Origin: Candidatus Bathyarchaeota archaeon
GTDB taxonomy: Archaea > Thermoproteota > Bathyarchaeia > Bathyarchaeales > SOJC01
Reading direction: 5' to 3'
DNA: 43,184 nt
Assembly: GCA_029882535.1 (NCBI GenBank)
Contig: JAOUKM010000012.1
Location: 1 to 43,184 of the forward strand
Of the stretch, positions 1-6,529 are shown in pieces; the stretch's first letter is position 1; each line of letters starts with the position of its first letter. The notes below the pieces were generated by a model. That model was not told where the DNA came from. It did no database searches and was given only the letters and a program-made list of their open reading frames with translations. Both the position numbers and the translations under genes were made by a program.

Positions 1-507
1 TCTTTCCTACTCATCTACGCATATAATCTCGGTTTTAAAATTCCTTTTCCCCTCTTCGAAATCCCTAACGTAGCAGTTTTCTATCTTATATTCACCGCGA
101 TTGCTTCTCTTATGTCGCTACCTTTCGGAAAACTAGCAGACATAACAGGCAGAAAAGCAGTTTTGCTCACATCTTACGTTTTCTGGGGAGCATTATGCTG
201 GGGATTCGTTTATGCCAATTCTCTAACAGCAATAGTACTCTTATTTGTTCTATATGGTTTACACAAAACAGCAGCAGAGCCTGTCCAAAGAGCCTTCGTT
301 TCCGAGCTTGCACCTGAAAAATACCGAGCAAGCGTACTGGGTACTTACCAACTTGTTGTAGGACTATTTGCTTTACCCGCTTCTATAATTGCTGGAATTT
401 TGTGGGCACATTTCGGAACGTATACCCCATTCTACTTTTCCTTCATCTTAACATTCCTAGCAACTCTTTTATTGCTATTTGTACGAGAAAAGGAGCAGAA
501 GCCCTAA
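1..507 (+). CDS. MFS transporter, C-terminal part (5' end outside window)
   Basis: The frame is open from base 1 to the TAA at 505-507, so this is the C-terminal 168 residues of a larger membrane protein. It shows about five hydrophobic helices and an MFS loop motif, GKLADITGRK, between two of them. A second loop (YGLHKTAAEPVQRAF) carries the charged residues often seen after a conserved MFS helix. The protein ends in a short charged cytoplasmic tail (VREKEQKP). An internal ATG at 112 is in frame but would begin inside a helix and is not the real start. The family exports or imports small solutes by proton coupling; the substrate cannot be told from this half. The call as an MFS member is firm, the role is not. 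Confidence 0.85.
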   Translation, partial: SFLLIYAYNLGFKIPFPLFEIPNVAVFYLIFTAIASLMSLPFGKLADITGRKAVLLTSYVFWGALCWGFVYANSLTAIVLLFVLYGLHKTAAEPVQRAFVSELAPEKYRASVLGTYQLVVGLFALPASIIAGILWAHFGTYTPFYFSFILTFLATLLLLFVREKEQKP

Positions 508-632
508 TTCAGAAAGAATTTAAGAAATCCATAGCTGTATCCGAGTTTAAGGAGGTTATGACATTTTGAGCGGTTAAGAAGGCTATTCTTAGCTGAACTT
601 GATAAGCCAAAAGATTGGAACAACTAACTGTC

Positions 633-935
633 ATGGACAAAAAACATGTACATACAATAGACGCGTCAGACTGTAAGTCCAGTGAACCTTTCGAGGTACA
701 ATTGAATGTTGAGGACTCGAAGACGTTGAGCACCCTAATGTACTTTCCCATTACACCAACTGGGTTAAACTTTACACTTGCAAACGTTACGTTGGAAAAG
801 CTGAATTTGCCGACAGTTAGTAATGGCTATGAAGCAAAACTTAGGGTAACTTTAGAAGAATCGACGACACTGGGTGCAAGAGCATTCTGCAATCTTCCCA
901 GCTTATGGAAGGAAAAGGGAAAAAGTCACGGTTGA
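633..935 (+). CDS. Desulfoferrodoxin/superoxide-reductase-like protein lacking an iron ligand
   Basis: This 100-residue protein resembles the SORL domain of superoxide reductases. The N-terminus (KKHVHTIDASD, then SEPFEVQLNV) matches the family's HVPVIEAP...GEPFEV region. The C-terminus (LRVTLEESTTLGARAFCN then LPSLWKEKGK) matches the strand ending in CNxHGLW. The His of CNxH, an iron ligand in active enzymes, is Pro here (CNLP). The middle region, which normally supplies His ligands, is also not conserved. I infer a related fold that probably does not carry out superoxide reduction. A TTG at 615 would add six residues; ATG 633 is used because the similarity starts just after it. No convincing ribosome binding site is seen for either. 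Confidence 0.55.
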   Translation: MDKKHVHTIDASDCKSSEPFEVQLNVEDSKTLSTLMYFPITPTGLNFTLANVTLEKLNLPTVSNGYEAKLRVTLEESTTLGARAFCNLPSLWKEKGKSHG

Positions 936-956
936 ATAGATGCCAAAATTTAAAAT

Positions 957-1175
957 TCATTCTTTAACTAGTTGAAGAACAAAAACAATTCCAATTAGGA
1001 AACAGATGAAACCTAAAATTATCGCGTATATTTGAGGAATAACCTTACTTATCACGACTACAAAATATGTCGGTCCAACAAAACACAGTATTGCAGCCAA
1101 AACCGCGTACAACACTTGCTTAACTTCGTGTCTTACAAATCTGCTACTAGTTTTCGCCAAACAAATGTCCTCCAT
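957..1175 (-). CDS. Small two-helix membrane protein
   Basis: A 72-residue protein with a short basic N-terminus followed by two hydrophobic segments, about residues 20-45 and 50-70, separated by a Lys/Pro turn. No motif identifies a function. The first ATG lies at 1175, but its first codons contain GGAGG, which sits 8 bases before an in-frame TTG at codon 6 (1160). The true start may therefore be the TTG, giving 67 residues, unless the ATG is used on a leaderless mRNA. It lies downstream of the PAC2 gene on the same strand with a 52-base gap and could be cotranscribed with it. Other reading frames here show no better candidate. Confidence 0.5.
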   Translation of the reverse strand: MEDICLAKTSSRFVRHEVKQVLYAVLAAILCFVGPTYFVVVISKVIPQIYAIILGFICFLIGIVFVLQLVKE

Positions 1176-1227
1176 TCGGAAAACATACTTTTAACTTCAC
1201 TATTAACCTTTTTCTTCTTTTTATATT

Positions 1228-1875
1228 CTACAGTGCTTGTTGAACCTCTTGCCCCAAAGCTTTCATCAATAACTTGAACACTGCAAATCCTGCATCTTTA
1301 TCCGACCGTAACCCACTAGTCGCGCCCAAAAGACAAAAACCATTCCATCCCCGCTCTTTAGCTAGACCCAATAACAACCCAGTAGCGCCCATAATTCGAC
1401 CTTGCCTATAGATTATGCCGCCTTTTTCCATAACTTCTGCAGCTAGCTCATTTGATGTGGTTGCTACATAGACGTCCTTTTTTTCACTCGAAACAGGGAC
1501 ACCACCAACAGTTACTACAAAATTGCAGCCTAGCTTCTGCACAAAATCTAAAACCTCCTCGCATATTTCATAATGAGCCAAGACATTATCCAATGGAGGC
1601 TGCGAATCTCCTGTCAAAACAACTACACTCAACTTATTTCCAGATGGAGGTGCATAAAATTCGTAACGCGGAGGACTGCAAATTCCATGATTACTAAGAA
1701 CAACGTAGTCGGGGAAAAATGGGGAGTAGTATTCTGCGAACAGTTTCGCTTCACTGAACTTAATTAGCAGTTGTGCTGTAATTTTACCCACATTCCCAAA
1801 CCCAGGCAGTCCCTCTATGAAGATGGGTCTGTCAAGTTTTGGATGAAATCTTTGATGGATATATGATTTTTTCAA
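1228..1875 (-). CDS. PAC2 family protein (proteasome assembly chaperone-like)
   Basis: The 215-residue product carries the PAC2 hallmark near its N-terminus, IFIEGLPGFGNVGKITAQLL, followed by the alternating strands and helices of the family. A second conserved region, VTVGGVPV, lies near residue 122, and GATGLLLGLAKERGWNGFCLLG precedes the C-terminus in two parts. Eukaryotic PAC2 and archaeal PbaB-type relatives (COG1938) help assemble the 20S proteasome; the exact role of each archaeal paralogue is less clear. The length is typical of archaeal members. The start is TTG at 1875, because similarity begins within 15 codons and no ATG lies upstream in frame. It stands alone, with the tRNA on the other side divergently oriented. 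Confidence 0.85.
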   Translation of the reverse strand: MKKSYIHQRFHPKLDRPIFIEGLPGFGNVGKITAQLLIKFSEAKLFAEYYSPFFPDYVVLSNHGICSPPRYEFYAPPSGNKLSVVVLTGDSQPPLDNVLAHYEICEEVLDFVQKLGCNFVVTVGGVPVSSEKKDVYVATTSNELAAEVMEKGGIIYRQGRIMGATGLLLGLAKERGWNGFCLLGATSGLRSDKDAGFAVFKLLMKALGQEVQQAL

Positions 1876-1942
1876 ATTTATGCACAGCTAAAAGAAGCAT
1901 GATGGATGTTATAATGCTTTTCGCACGCAATGACACCTCAAA

Positions 1943-1951
1943 ACATTTAAG
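1943..1951 (+). promoter_or_regulatory. Probable TATA box of tRNA-iMet
   Basis: ACATTTAAG is centred about 32 bases before the mature tRNA 5' end, the usual place for an archaeal TATA box. The same ACATTTAAG word lies at the same kind of position upstream of the Alba gene (2654-2662). No transcript start is known. Confidence 0.45.
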
Positions 1952-1978
1952 GCATGCTATATCAAACTTGAAAGGGGA

Positions 1979-2054
1979 AGCGGGGTGGGGTAGCCAGGTT
2001 TAACCCGCTGGGCTCATAACCCAGAGATCCGTAGTTCAAATCTACGCCCCGCTA
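1979..2054 (+). tRNA. Initiator tRNA-Met (anticodon CAT)
   Basis: A full cloverleaf can be drawn by eye. The acceptor stem AGCGGGG pairs with CCCCGCT, and the D stem GGGT pairs with ACCC. The anticodon stem CTGGG/CCCAG holds the loop CTCATAA with CAT at 2015-2017, and the T arm is CGTAG-TTCAAAT-CTACG. Two initiator features are present: an A1-U72 closing pair and three consecutive G-C pairs (GGG/CCC) at the base of the anticodon loop. The discriminator is A at 2054 and CCA is genome-encoded at 2055-2057. There is no intron at the usual position 37/38. Confidence 0.97.
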
Positions 2055-2057
2055 CCA

Positions 2058-2367
2058 AAAACGTGCGTTCTTTGTGAGTGTGTGTTTGGTACAGTGACTA
2101 GACTATTCTATTAGGCTATTCTTAAGTTGCAGCTTACTTTTTGATGTCAGTTTTAGTTCGAATAAAAAGGAATGTTTGTAATTGAAACAGGATTTCCTAT
2201 GGGGTGTGGTTAAAGTCGTAAGTAAAAGAACTTATCGCTAAATGTTTATTGCGCGCGTGTCTTTATGTAAGGTTTAATAGTTGTGGTGGTTATTGAGATG
2301 GAGGAAGCCGTGTGCTGCATGATTGTTGTTTTGAAGCTGGTCGTCGCATGTTTAGGGGGGTGTGTTG
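2058..2367. other. Intergenic region without convincing gene
   Basis: About 310 bases between the tRNA and the next gene hold only short open frames. A 27-codon frame from ATG 2298 is Cys- and Val-rich and overlaps the next gene, so I do not regard it as real. An AT-rich stretch with GTTTAATAG near 2270 could be part of a promoter for the gene at 2368. Confidence 0.4.
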
Positions 2368-2553
2368 ATGATGGAAATTGAAGTTGGGGATAGGGTGAAG
2401 ATTCCTGCAGGTGGGAAGTTTCATCCGGAAGCGGGGCACTTCGGCAAGTGCGTGTGGATTAGCGAAGATGGAAAAACTTTGGCGATACTATGTGAAAGGA
2501 GTCACGAAGGCAAAAACACTGTTTTTATGGTGAAAGTCGATTCAAAGAAATGA
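2368..2553 (+). CDS. Small basic/acidic beta-rich protein, function unknown
   Basis: The 61-residue product begins MMEIEVGDRVKIPAGGKF. This is the look of a small SH3-like barrel: a VGDRV strand, a Gly turn, then FGKCVWISEDGKTLAILCE and NTVFMVKVDSKK as further strands. I do not recognise a named family. The start is ATG 2368 because a run of six G bases (2355-2360) lies 7 bases upstream; GTG at 2362 and TTG at 2365 are in frame but too close to that site. It is a single gene between tRNA-iMet and alba. A nucleic-acid-binding role would fit the fold guess but is only inference. Confidence 0.55.
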   Translation: MMEIEVGDRVKIPAGGKFHPEAGHFGKCVWISEDGKTLAILCERSHEGKNTVFMVKVDSKK

Positions 2554-2653
2554 GCGATATGCGCAAAGAATTGTCTCCACGATGCACGCACATTCTTTAT
2601 TGATTTTGTCATGCTCATACGCGCGCCTGTTTGTGTCGGCTCCTTACACCATA

Positions 2654-2665
2654 ACATTTAAGCCA
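2654..2665 (+). promoter_or_regulatory. Probable TATA box of the Alba gene
   Basis: ACATTTAAGCCA lies about 50 bases before the ATG at 2710. It shares the word ACATTTAAG with the region upstream of tRNA-iMet. A start site 25 bases downstream would leave a leader of about 25-30 bases. Confidence 0.45.
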
Positions 2666-2709
2666 CATGCTTCATATGAACAAGCCATAACAACAACTGG
2701 TGTAAATAC

Positions 2710-3096
2710 ATGTCAAACAAAGAACAAATCGAAAACGAGGCATCTACTGAAAAAGTGGAAAGCGAAGAAGCTGCAAAGGAAAAAGAAGTTAAAAGCCGCA
2801 GAGCACCTCCCAAAGCAAGCAAAGACCAAAACACAGTCTACATTGGAAACAAACCTCCAATGAACTATGTCATGGCAGTCATCACAGCTTTCAATATGAG
2901 TGACACGGATAAAGTCATCCTGAAAGCGCGCGGCCGCGCTATAAGCACGGCCGTTGATGTTGCCGAAATCCTCCGCAACCGATTCTTCAAAGACGCCAAA
3001 GTCCACGCCATCTCCATCGGCACCGAACAAATCACACCCAGAGAAGGCGGAAACCCGAGAAACGTCTCAACAATGGAAATTACAATTAAAAAATAG
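2710..3096 (+). CDS. albA: Chromatin protein Alba with charged N-terminal extension
   Basis: Residues 44-128 form the Alba domain: [19 protein letters not shown], then a central [20 protein letters not shown] segment, and a C-terminal strand pair with [12 protein letters not shown]. Alba dimers coat archaeal DNA and also bind RNA. The Lys in the KARGRAIS region is the class of residue acetylated in Sulfolobus Alba. Residues 1-43 are an unusual extension rich in Lys and Glu with basic stretches such as [12 protein letters not shown]; most Alba proteins are about 90 residues. I infer a flexible tail that could change DNA binding. The start ATG 2710 is the first in frame; no strong ribosome binding site is visible, so the extension's exact length is uncertain. 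Confidence 0.93.
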   Translation: MSNKEQIENEASTEKVESEEAAKEKEVKSRRAPPKASKDQNTVYIGNKPPMNYVMAVITAFNMSDTDKVILKARGRAISTAVDVAEILRNRFFKDAKVHAISIGTEQITPREGGNPRNVSTMEITIKK

Positions 3097-3195
3097 AACC
3101 ATTGGAGAAAACAGATCCGCCTATCCACTCTATTTTTGCAGAAACAACAGCTTCTACGCGCGCATTAAAAATTCAAGAGGCGCGTGTATTCCATT

Positions 3196-3338
3196 CTACT
3201 TTGCGAATTTAGCTGGATTTCTCTTAAACCTCTTCTTGTATTTAACGCTGCAGAAATAGAAAGTCTCTCCTTCGTAAATAATTTTGTATTCGGACTCTTA
3301 TCGTCCAATGTGGCGCTGCAAACAGTGTCCCTAGGCAT
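3196..3338 (-). pseudogene. YHS-domain protein, broken by a frameshift
   Basis: From ATG 3338 the frame reads MPRDTVCSATLDDKSPN, like the N-terminus of YHS metal-binding proteins (DPVCGM...). The continuation is in the next frame: YKIIYEGETFYFCSVKYKK, then RFKRNPAKFAK and a TAG at 3196-3198. This matches the family's YxGKTYYFCSxxCKKxFxxNPxKY pattern. Adding one A near 3285-3290 (GAATAC to GAAATAC) joins the halves into a 47-residue protein, the normal size. The second Cys of the FCSxxC pair is Tyr, and the usual Gly after the first Cys is Ser, so metal binding looks damaged too. This supports real decay rather than only a sequencing slip. Related YHS proteins bind copper or other soft metals. 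Confidence 0.65.
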
Positions 3339-3549
3339 TACCCACACTTACCATAACGTAGGTGCGCAGTATACATTATCTGCTATTTTACTCTACGCTT
3401 CAAGAGTGAAGAGTCATTGTTAGTACATACGTACGTGCGCGCCTAATAGTTTCTCCGTGGGTAACCTAATTTGTATAGAATACATACATAATAATACTAA
3501 AAAGAGAAAAAATGGTTGGTGAACAAAGAACAGATGTTAGCTTGTGAGC

Positions 3550-3696
3550 TTAATATCTTCTTTGATTTCTTTGTGGTCTTCGCTTAGAATAACATTCTCG
3601 GCAGTATACTGGTCTACTTCCGTCAGGCTTGAAGGGAACTTCACATTCATTTCCACAATCAGCACAAACTGCCTTATGCATCTCTCTTTCGTTCAT
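3550..3696 (-). CDS. 48-residue CxxC-x17-CxxC zinc-binding protein
   Basis: A short gene from ATG 3696 to TAA 3550-3552. The protein has CADC at residues 11-14 and CREC at 32-35, exactly 17 residues apart, with PFKPDGSRPVY between them and a basic tail (KRRPQRNQRRY). This spacing defines a known small zinc-ribbon family of archaea and some bacteria (CxxC-x17-CxxC), often found in proteins with basic, probably nucleic-acid-binding tails. The Cys pattern and KPDGxRPVYC core are seen directly; the function is not known. A GGAG lies 12 bases before ATG 3696; a second in-frame ATG at 3681 would still keep all Cys residues. Confidence 0.8.
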   Translation of the reverse strand: MNEREMHKAVCADCGNECEVPFKPDGSRPVYCRECYSKRRPQRNQRRY

Positions 3697-3785
3697 TCGC
3701 TATTTCAACTCCTATATTACTCAATGCAGAAAAACTAGTTCTTGCATGCATTCACTGCTTATACACAACACCCTATTAAACCTAT

Positions 3786-4090
3786 GTGCAGCGTTTAAAA
3801 CAACACTTTGTCTTCTTCGAAGAAAACTTTCTACTAGACAACAACTCTCCATCAGCATCCAATTCAGGATACTCCATATCCATCACCTATGAAACCAACG
3901 GAAAACCACACGTCAAAGTTCAAACGCAAGGAAACGTAGACAAAGCTGCCTTAAGAAGTGAGTTAAAGAAGAAGATCCAGACGCAAAGATCGAAGGATTA
4001 GCTGATGAACCATTGATAAAAGAGATATCAAATAAGACCTTGAAACCTGAGAAAAAACAAAAGAAGAAAAAATACTCTTCACAAGTCTAA
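3786..4090 (+). pseudogene. Small conserved-looking protein with a single-base frameshift
   Basis: From GTG 3786 the frame encodes a Ser/Asn-rich N-terminus, then SGYSISITYETNGKPHVKV, QTQGNVDKAALRSELK, and runs off into a stop at 3999-4001. In the frame one base earlier the text continues sensibly: EEDPDAKIEGLADEPLIKEI, then a very Lys-rich tail ending at TAA 4088-4090. One extra A in the run at 3965-3967 would join the two into about 101 residues. The joint protein has a beta-strand, GNVD, helix, PDAKIEGL layout, but I cannot name the family. The fault may be true decay, a homopolymer sequencing error or, less likely, programmed frameshifting. Confidence 0.55.
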
Positions 4091-4162
4091 TACTGATTAT
4101 GCAAACGACATTAAGAAATAAAAGCCAAGATCCCTAAACCATTATTCGAGTAGTGAAGAGAT

Positions 4163-4570
4163 ATGGGAAAGATTGTTCGTATAGGCATTACTTTTCCTTC
4201 TGAACTTCTTTCGGACTTTGACAAAGTTATTGAAGACATAGGGTACAAAAGCCGATCAAAAGCAATTCACGACACCGTTCGCACTTTTGTTAACGAACAG
4301 AAATGGCTTGCAGACGTGAAAGGAACAAGGGCTGGATCAATAACTATAATATACAACCATGAAACAAGAGAGTTAGAATCCGATCTAACAGACACCCAGC
4401 ATCACTTCGAATCTATAATTTGTGCCACGATACACGTCCATTTAACCAAAGAAAAGTGCTTAGAAACAATAGCAGTAAAAGGAGAAGCTGAGAAAATAAA
4501 ACAATTAGCCAAAAAGCTGAAAGCCAGAAAAGGAGTAGAAGAAGTTAGGCTGAACATCTTTTCGGTTTGA
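4163..4570 (+). CDS. nikR: Nickel-responsive transcriptional regulator NikR
   Basis: The 135-residue protein has the two NikR parts. An N-terminal ribbon-helix-helix (residues 1-45, VRIGITFPSELLSDFDKVI) binds DNA, and a C-terminal ACT-like domain senses nickel. The four Ni ligands of E. coli NikR (His76, His87, His89, Cys95) appear as His80, His91, His93 and Cys99 with identical spacing, so nickel sensing should be intact. NikR usually represses nickel uptake genes when nickel is plentiful. Here it precedes hypA by 92 bases and is followed by a Mrp/MinD ATPase. This suggests local control of nickel delivery to a hydrogenase or another Ni enzyme such as CO dehydrogenase. ATG 4163 is the only sensible start. 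Confidence 0.95.
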   Translation: MGKIVRIGITFPSELLSDFDKVIEDIGYKSRSKAIHDTVRTFVNEQKWLADVKGTRAGSITIIYNHETRELESDLTDTQHHFESIICATIHVHLTKEKCLETIAVKGEAEKIKQLAKKLKARKGVEEVRLNIFSV

Positions 4571-4662
4571 TAAGAAAAATTGAGATCAAACTAGGCAGAC
4601 CAAGTCTCAGTTGCATATGAAGTTACGATACTTTTAAAGCACAATTAACCTGAAGGATCAGT

Positions 4663-5061
4663 ATGCACGAATGGGCTTTAGCAGAAGCAGTGATTTCCAC
4701 AATTCTCAAAATAGCCGGAGAAGAAAGGCTAAAAGACATCGCTGAAGTAAACATCAAGATTGGCGAACTGCAACAAATAGATCAAGAGATATTCGAATTC
4801 GCTCTATCTCAACTCCAATCTCCCCTTCTCAAAAACGCGAAGTTCAATTTTGAAACTATAAAGGCTGAATTGAAATGCAAAGTTTGTGGGCGCCAATGGA
4901 GTTTTGACGCGGAAAACCTAGAAGAAGACGTATCAGAAGCAATCCACTTTATCCCCGAAATCGCCCACACATACATAAAATGTCCTAAATGCAGCAGCCC
5001 AGACTTTGAAATCCTAGTTGGACGCGGAGTTTGGTTGGAATCAATAAAAGGGGTGAAATAG
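4663..5061 (+). CDS. hypA: Hydrogenase maturation nickel metallochaperone HypA
   Basis: The protein starts MHE; His2 is the nickel ligand of HypA. Zinc ligands are Cys72, Cys75 (CKVC) and Cys107, Cys110 (CPKC). The two CxxC pairs are separated by about 31 residues containing an acidic insert, as in archaeal HypA of the Thermococcus type. The length of 132 fits the family. HypA delivers Ni2+ to the large subunit of [NiFe] hydrogenase together with HypB. A TATA-like CTTTTAAAG at 4631-4639 lies about 28 bases before the ATG, so the mRNA may have a very short leader. The stop is 2 bases before the ATG of the next gene, so the two are surely cotranscribed. No hydrogenase structural gene is present in the window. 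Confidence 0.95.
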   Translation: MHEWALAEAVISTILKIAGEERLKDIAEVNIKIGELQQIDQEIFEFALSQLQSPLLKNAKFNFETIKAELKCKVCGRQWSFDAENLEEDVSEAIHFIPEIAHTYIKCPKCSSPDFEILVGRGVWLESIKGVK

Positions 5062-5063
5062 CC

Positions 5064-5801
5064 ATGGTTGATTCCAGACTAAACGTCATCAACAAAAGAT
5101 TGGCAAAAATAGGAAAGATGATAGCAGTGTCAAGTGGCAAAGGGGGAGTAGGCAAAAGCTTGATCGCATCCACCTTGGCGCTTACACTTTCGAGAAGCGG
5201 CTTCAAAGTAGGTCTGCTGGACTTAGACTTCACCAGCCCATCTACCCACGTGATACTGGGAATTGAGGGATCATATCCTAAAGAGGAAAAAGGAATCATC
5301 CCACCCGTAGCTCACGGTTTAATGTACATGTCAATCATCTACTATTCCGGTGACGCGCCATCACCCTTGAGAGGCGTCGACATCTCTAATGCAATAATAG
5401 AGCTGCTGGCTATTACTCAGTGGGGCTCGCTGGATTTTCTTGTGATTGATATGCCTCCGGGCATCGGAGACGCGACATTGGACATGATAAGACTCGTTAA
5501 AGACATTAACTTCCTCGTTGTGACAACTTCATCTAAAGTGGTGTTTGAGACAGTTAGAAAATTGATGGAACTACTGAAAGACTTGAAGGTGTCCATCATT
5601 GGTATTATAGAGAACATGAAAATGACCGATTCGTCATTCATCCGCGAAAACGTTGAAAAGCACAACCTGTCCTTTCTGGGAGAAATAAAATTCGATCATA
5701 AGCTAGAGGACTCGATGGGAAACGTAAACAAATTATTAGAAACCAAGTTCGTAAAAAGCTTGGAGAGGATAGTCTCTCAGAAGCCTGAAATAAAATCTTA
5801 A
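5064..5801 (+). CDS. hypB: Mrp/MinD-type P-loop ATPase, probable archaeal HypB
   Basis: A 245-residue P-loop NTPase with a deviant Walker A, SSGKGGVGKSLIASTLAL, Walker B-like DFLVIDMPPGIGD and a DLDFTSPSTH switch region, all typical of the Mrp/NBP35/MinD class. Mrp scaffold proteins normally carry a C-terminal CxxC for an Fe-S cluster; at that place this protein reads IENMKMTDSSFIRENVEKH, without Cys. It directly follows hypA. In Thermococcus kodakarensis a Mrp/MinD-type ATPase beside hypA replaces the bacterial GTPase HypB as HypA's partner. The missing CxxC plus the nikR-hypA context make that role the best inference. The start is ATG 5064, with GGGGTG 8-10 bases upstream; an in-frame TTG at 5031 lies inside hypA. 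Confidence 0.8.
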   Translation: MVDSRLNVINKRLAKIGKMIAVSSGKGGVGKSLIASTLALTLSRSGFKVGLLDLDFTSPSTHVILGIEGSYPKEEKGIIPPVAHGLMYMSIIYYSGDAPSPLRGVDISNAIIELLAITQWGSLDFLVIDMPPGIGDATLDMIRLVKDINFLVVTTSSKVVFETVRKLMELLKDLKVSIIGIIENMKMTDSSFIRENVEKHNLSFLGEIKFDHKLEDSMGNVNKLLETKFVKSLERIVSQKPEIKS

Positions 5802-5880
5802 AAAGACGACTAATTAGAAAACCCGCTCTAGCTGTCCCTCATCCAAGATTAAAGTTAATAAGCTCATCGTGTAAAGCATT

Positions 5881-6516
5881 GTGGATTTGCGTGTGGATAC
5901 CATGTTCGAGTTTGGAAACCTTCGGTTTAGACCTACAGAAAAAGAAGATTTGAGATTGCTGCATGAGTGGGAAAACGATTTTGAACTAATAATGTACTCA
6001 AGAAGCAAGCCTATGAACTTTGTGAACATGGCGCAGTTAGAGAAACAATATGAAGAATGGGTGAAAGATGAGAAAAGCCTTCACCTTATCATTGAACTTG
6101 TTGATTCGAAAGAGGCTATTGGAATTGCTAAGCTGCGGCGAGGAGAATGGGGAAATGTGAAAACTGCAGATATTGGAACGTATATTGGCAAGAAGGAACT
6201 GTGGAGGAAAGGGTTAGGGCGACAAATTACAGTGGCTTTGTTAGAAATGTCCTTCAACCAATTGAATGCGGAACGGTGCGAGGCATGGAGCGTAGAATAC
6301 AATCGTCGTGCTCATAAAGCTCTGGAAGCCTGTGGTTTCAAAAAAGGCGGAATAATGAGACAAGCTGCGTTCGTTAATGGACGAAAATGGGACGGCTTCC
6401 ACTTTGATATACTGCGAGATGAGTACCTAAGTATACGAACAGACTTGCTAAAACGAACGTTGGAAGACAAATCAGAGGAATACCTTAAGAAACACTGCAC
6501 CATCGAAGGATACTAG
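5881..6516 (+). CDS. GNAT acetyltransferase, RimJ/RimL type
   Basis: The 211-residue product opens with a RimL-like strand and loop, LRFRPTEKEDLRLLHEWEND. It then carries the acetyl-CoA-binding motif A as IGKKELWRKGLGRQITVALL and motif B as YNRRAHKALEACGFKKGGIM. Such proteins acetylate N-terminal amines of ribosomal proteins or small-molecule amines; the substrate here is unknown. The start is uncertain: GTG 5881 fits a leaderless mRNA with TTAATAAG about 27 bases upstream, while ATG 5902 begins just before the domain. It stands alone between the hyp genes and pgk, which runs the other way with only 13 bases between their ends. Confidence 0.85.
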   Translation: MDLRVDTMFEFGNLRFRPTEKEDLRLLHEWENDFELIMYSRSKPMNFVNMAQLEKQYEEWVKDEKSLHLIIELVDSKEAIGIAKLRRGEWGNVKTADIGTYIGKKELWRKGLGRQITVALLEMSFNQLNAERCEAWSVEYNRRAHKALEACGFKKGGIMRQAAFVNGRKWDGFHFDILRDEYLSIRTDLLKRTLEDKSEEYLKKHCTIEGY

Positions 6517-6529
6517 AAAAAAAGAGAGT

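Noticed and set aside
2298-2381. 27-codon Cys/Val-rich ORF
   Set aside because: Overlaps a better-supported gene and has no conserved features.
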